Notes under the pieces: generated by a model | The model's database searches: none | Seen by the model: only the letters and a program-made list of their open reading frames with translations | Told to the model about the DNA's origin: nothing | Shown: piece by piece, positions 5,151-6,209 of the stretch | Numbering within the stretch: the first letter of the stretch is position 1 | Layout of the letters: the number at the start of each line of letters is the position of its first letter | Program-made: the position numbers and the translations under genes | Source of the DNA: an uncultured Prevotella sp. | GTDB lineage: Bacteria; Bacteroidota; Bacteroidia; Bacteroidales; Bacteroidaceae | NCBI GenBank assembly: GCA_900556795.1 | Contig: USQD01000127.1 | Location: 1 to 6,209, forward strand | Length of the DNA: 6,209 nt | Direction: 5' to 3'

Positions 5151-6209
5151 TTATACTACGTTTTCTTCTTCATCCGCCCAGTGGTCGCATTGGCGCATCA
5201 CAGTCTCCAGCGCCTTCTTTGCACCTTCAGGCGGATACTTGTATTTCTTGAGCAGTCGCTTCACCATCACTCGCATCTTCGCCCTGGCTGATTCCTTCCG
5301 GTTCCAGTCGATGGTGCGGTTGCGGTGCAACACCTCCGTCAGTTCCTTGGTCAGCGCCACAAACTCCTCGTCAGAGTAAGCCTGGCGCACACCTTCGGGC
5401 GTGGAGAGCGCATCATAGAATGCCTTCTCCTCGGGCGAAAGTCCCAGATCGTTGCCCTCTGCCTCTGCCTGCTTCATCTGCTGAGCCATCTTCAACAGTT
5501 CCTCTATCACTTCCTCGTTGGTGAGCAAGCCTTTCAGATAGTTGGAGAGACTCTGGCTGAGCATGTCGGAGAAGAGGTCGCTCTGAACCACGTTGGTCTT
5601 CTGCTGCTGCTTGATTTTCTCTTTCATCAGTTTGGTGAGCAGTTCCACCGCCAGGTTGCGCTCCTTCATGTTCTTCACCTCCTGGATGAAGGCGTCGTCG
5701 AAGAGCGAGAACTCTATCTGGCGGTCGCCGAAGAGATTGATGACTCCGTCGGTCTTCACGCTCTGACGGAGCAGGTCGCCGATGCGCTCGTTGATTTCAT
5801 GGCGGCTGATTTTGCCCTTCTGCGAGAGTTTGAGCATCATCACGCGCAGCGCATCCATATAGCACACCTCCGCCTTCTGCTGCTCATTCAGGAGCGAACG
5901 GCAGAGCGTGGTGGCGTTGTGAAGCAGATTGCTGTGCTCCATGAAATTCTTCTTGCGCTGAACCATGGCTGGAGAACTCAGGAAGTTGGCTCCGCCCGTG
6001 ATGGCGAGTGCCCGCTTCGTGTTGTCCTGCTCGAAGAAGCCGGAATAGTCGAAACCATGAAGCTGGTCTCGGCAGATTTCCATCTCTTCCTTCCATTTCA
6101 CCTTGGCGGTCTTGGCGATGTCGGGGTCTCCAAAGCGGCGGCGGTCACGGTTGGTGTACTGCTGCATGGCACTCTTCAGCGCCTGCGCAATGCCTACGTA
6201 ATCCACTAT
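5151..6209 (-). CDS. hsdR: Type I restriction enzyme R subunit, C-terminal part (window edge)
   Basis: HsdR is the motor and nuclease subunit of type I restriction-modification: it translocates DNA using ATP and cuts unmodified DNA in complex with HsdM and HsdS. About 352 C-terminal codons are present. The first visible residues (IVDYVGIAQALKSAM) match the segment after the helicase motor. The C-terminus is a DUF3387-type domain with YDAL (264-267, counted from the GTG at 6206), TIDWNRKE (288-295), RAKMR (298-302), VKRLL and KYPP (313-316). The middle (about 75-250) is helical. The frame runs open through 6209, so the GTG is not a real start; full proteins of the family have roughly 1000 residues, and the PD-(D/E)XK nuclease and both RecA-like domains lie outside the window. 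It is GC-rich compared with the gene after it. Whether the whole gene is intact, and where hsdM and hsdS are, cannot be seen. Confidence 0.93.
   Translation of the reverse strand: MVDYVGIAQALKSAMQQYTNRDRRRFGDPDIAKTAKVKWKEEMEICRDQLHGFDYSGFFEQDNTKRALAITGGANFLSSPAMVQRKKNFMEHSNLLHNATTLCRSLLNEQQKAEVCYMDALRVMMLKLSQKGKISRHEINERIGDLLRQSVKTDGVINLFGDRQIEFSLFDDAFIQEVKNMKERNLAVELLTKLMKEKIKQQQKTNVVQSDLFSDMLSQSLSNYLKGLLTNEEVIEELLKMAQQMKQAEAEGNDLGLSPEEKAFYDALSTPEGVRQAYSDEEFVALTKELTEVLHRNRTIDWNRKESARAKMRVMVKRLLKKYKYPPEGAKKALETVMRQCDHWADEEENVV

Noticed and set aside
6204..6206. GTG as the real start of a short 351-residue HsdR-like gene
   Set aside because: The frame continues upstream to the last base of the window, and the residues on both sides fit the interior of HsdR.

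Overview
The window is the end of an assembled contig from a bacterium of the phylum Bacteroidota, most likely a gut Prevotella/Segatella or Bacteroides. This rests on the protein families (a VirE_N/BT4734-like plus DUF3987 replication protein and a small OB-fold protein of Bacteroidota type), a TAnnTTTG-type -7 promoter box, and mostly A-rich rather than strong Shine-Dalgarno leaders. The first 72 bases are not genomic: they are an untrimmed Illumina P7/TruSeq index adapter, so real sequence starts at about 73. All supported genes lie on the minus strand and are described here in the order of transcription, from high to low coordinates.

(1) 6209-5151: the C-terminal third of a type I restriction enzyme R subunit (HsdR), cut off by the window edge. 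(2) 5150-4885: a gene-free stretch with two strong and mutually incompatible inverted repeats, the best candidate here for an undescribed regulatory or non-coding RNA. (3) 4884-3769: an AT-rich gene for a 371-residue protein I do not recognise; its base composition differs clearly from its neighbours. (4) 3768-3588: four GGGG(G)AT repeats, a probable intrinsic terminator for gene 3 and, overlapping its T-run, the promoter of gene 5. (5) 3587-3306: a 93-residue OB-fold, SSB/DUF3127-like protein. (6) 3265-3171: a compact three-hairpin repeat of dispersed-element type. (7) 3136 (or 3082)-2714: a small conserved-looking protein of unknown function. (8) 2702-171: an 843-residue primase-polymerase-like plus DUF3987 P-loop ATPase fusion with a 48-bp tandem duplication in its linker. 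(9) 170-73: 10-bp tandem repeats with an inverted copy, iteron-like, directly after the replication-type gene.

My reading is that genes 5, 7 and 8 with the flanking repeats form a small DNA-replication module (ssDNA binding, priming, unwinding) of a mobile or integrated element. It lies next to a restriction locus that has gained a compositionally foreign gene. The module and its mobility are inferred: no integrase, relaxase or attachment site is visible.
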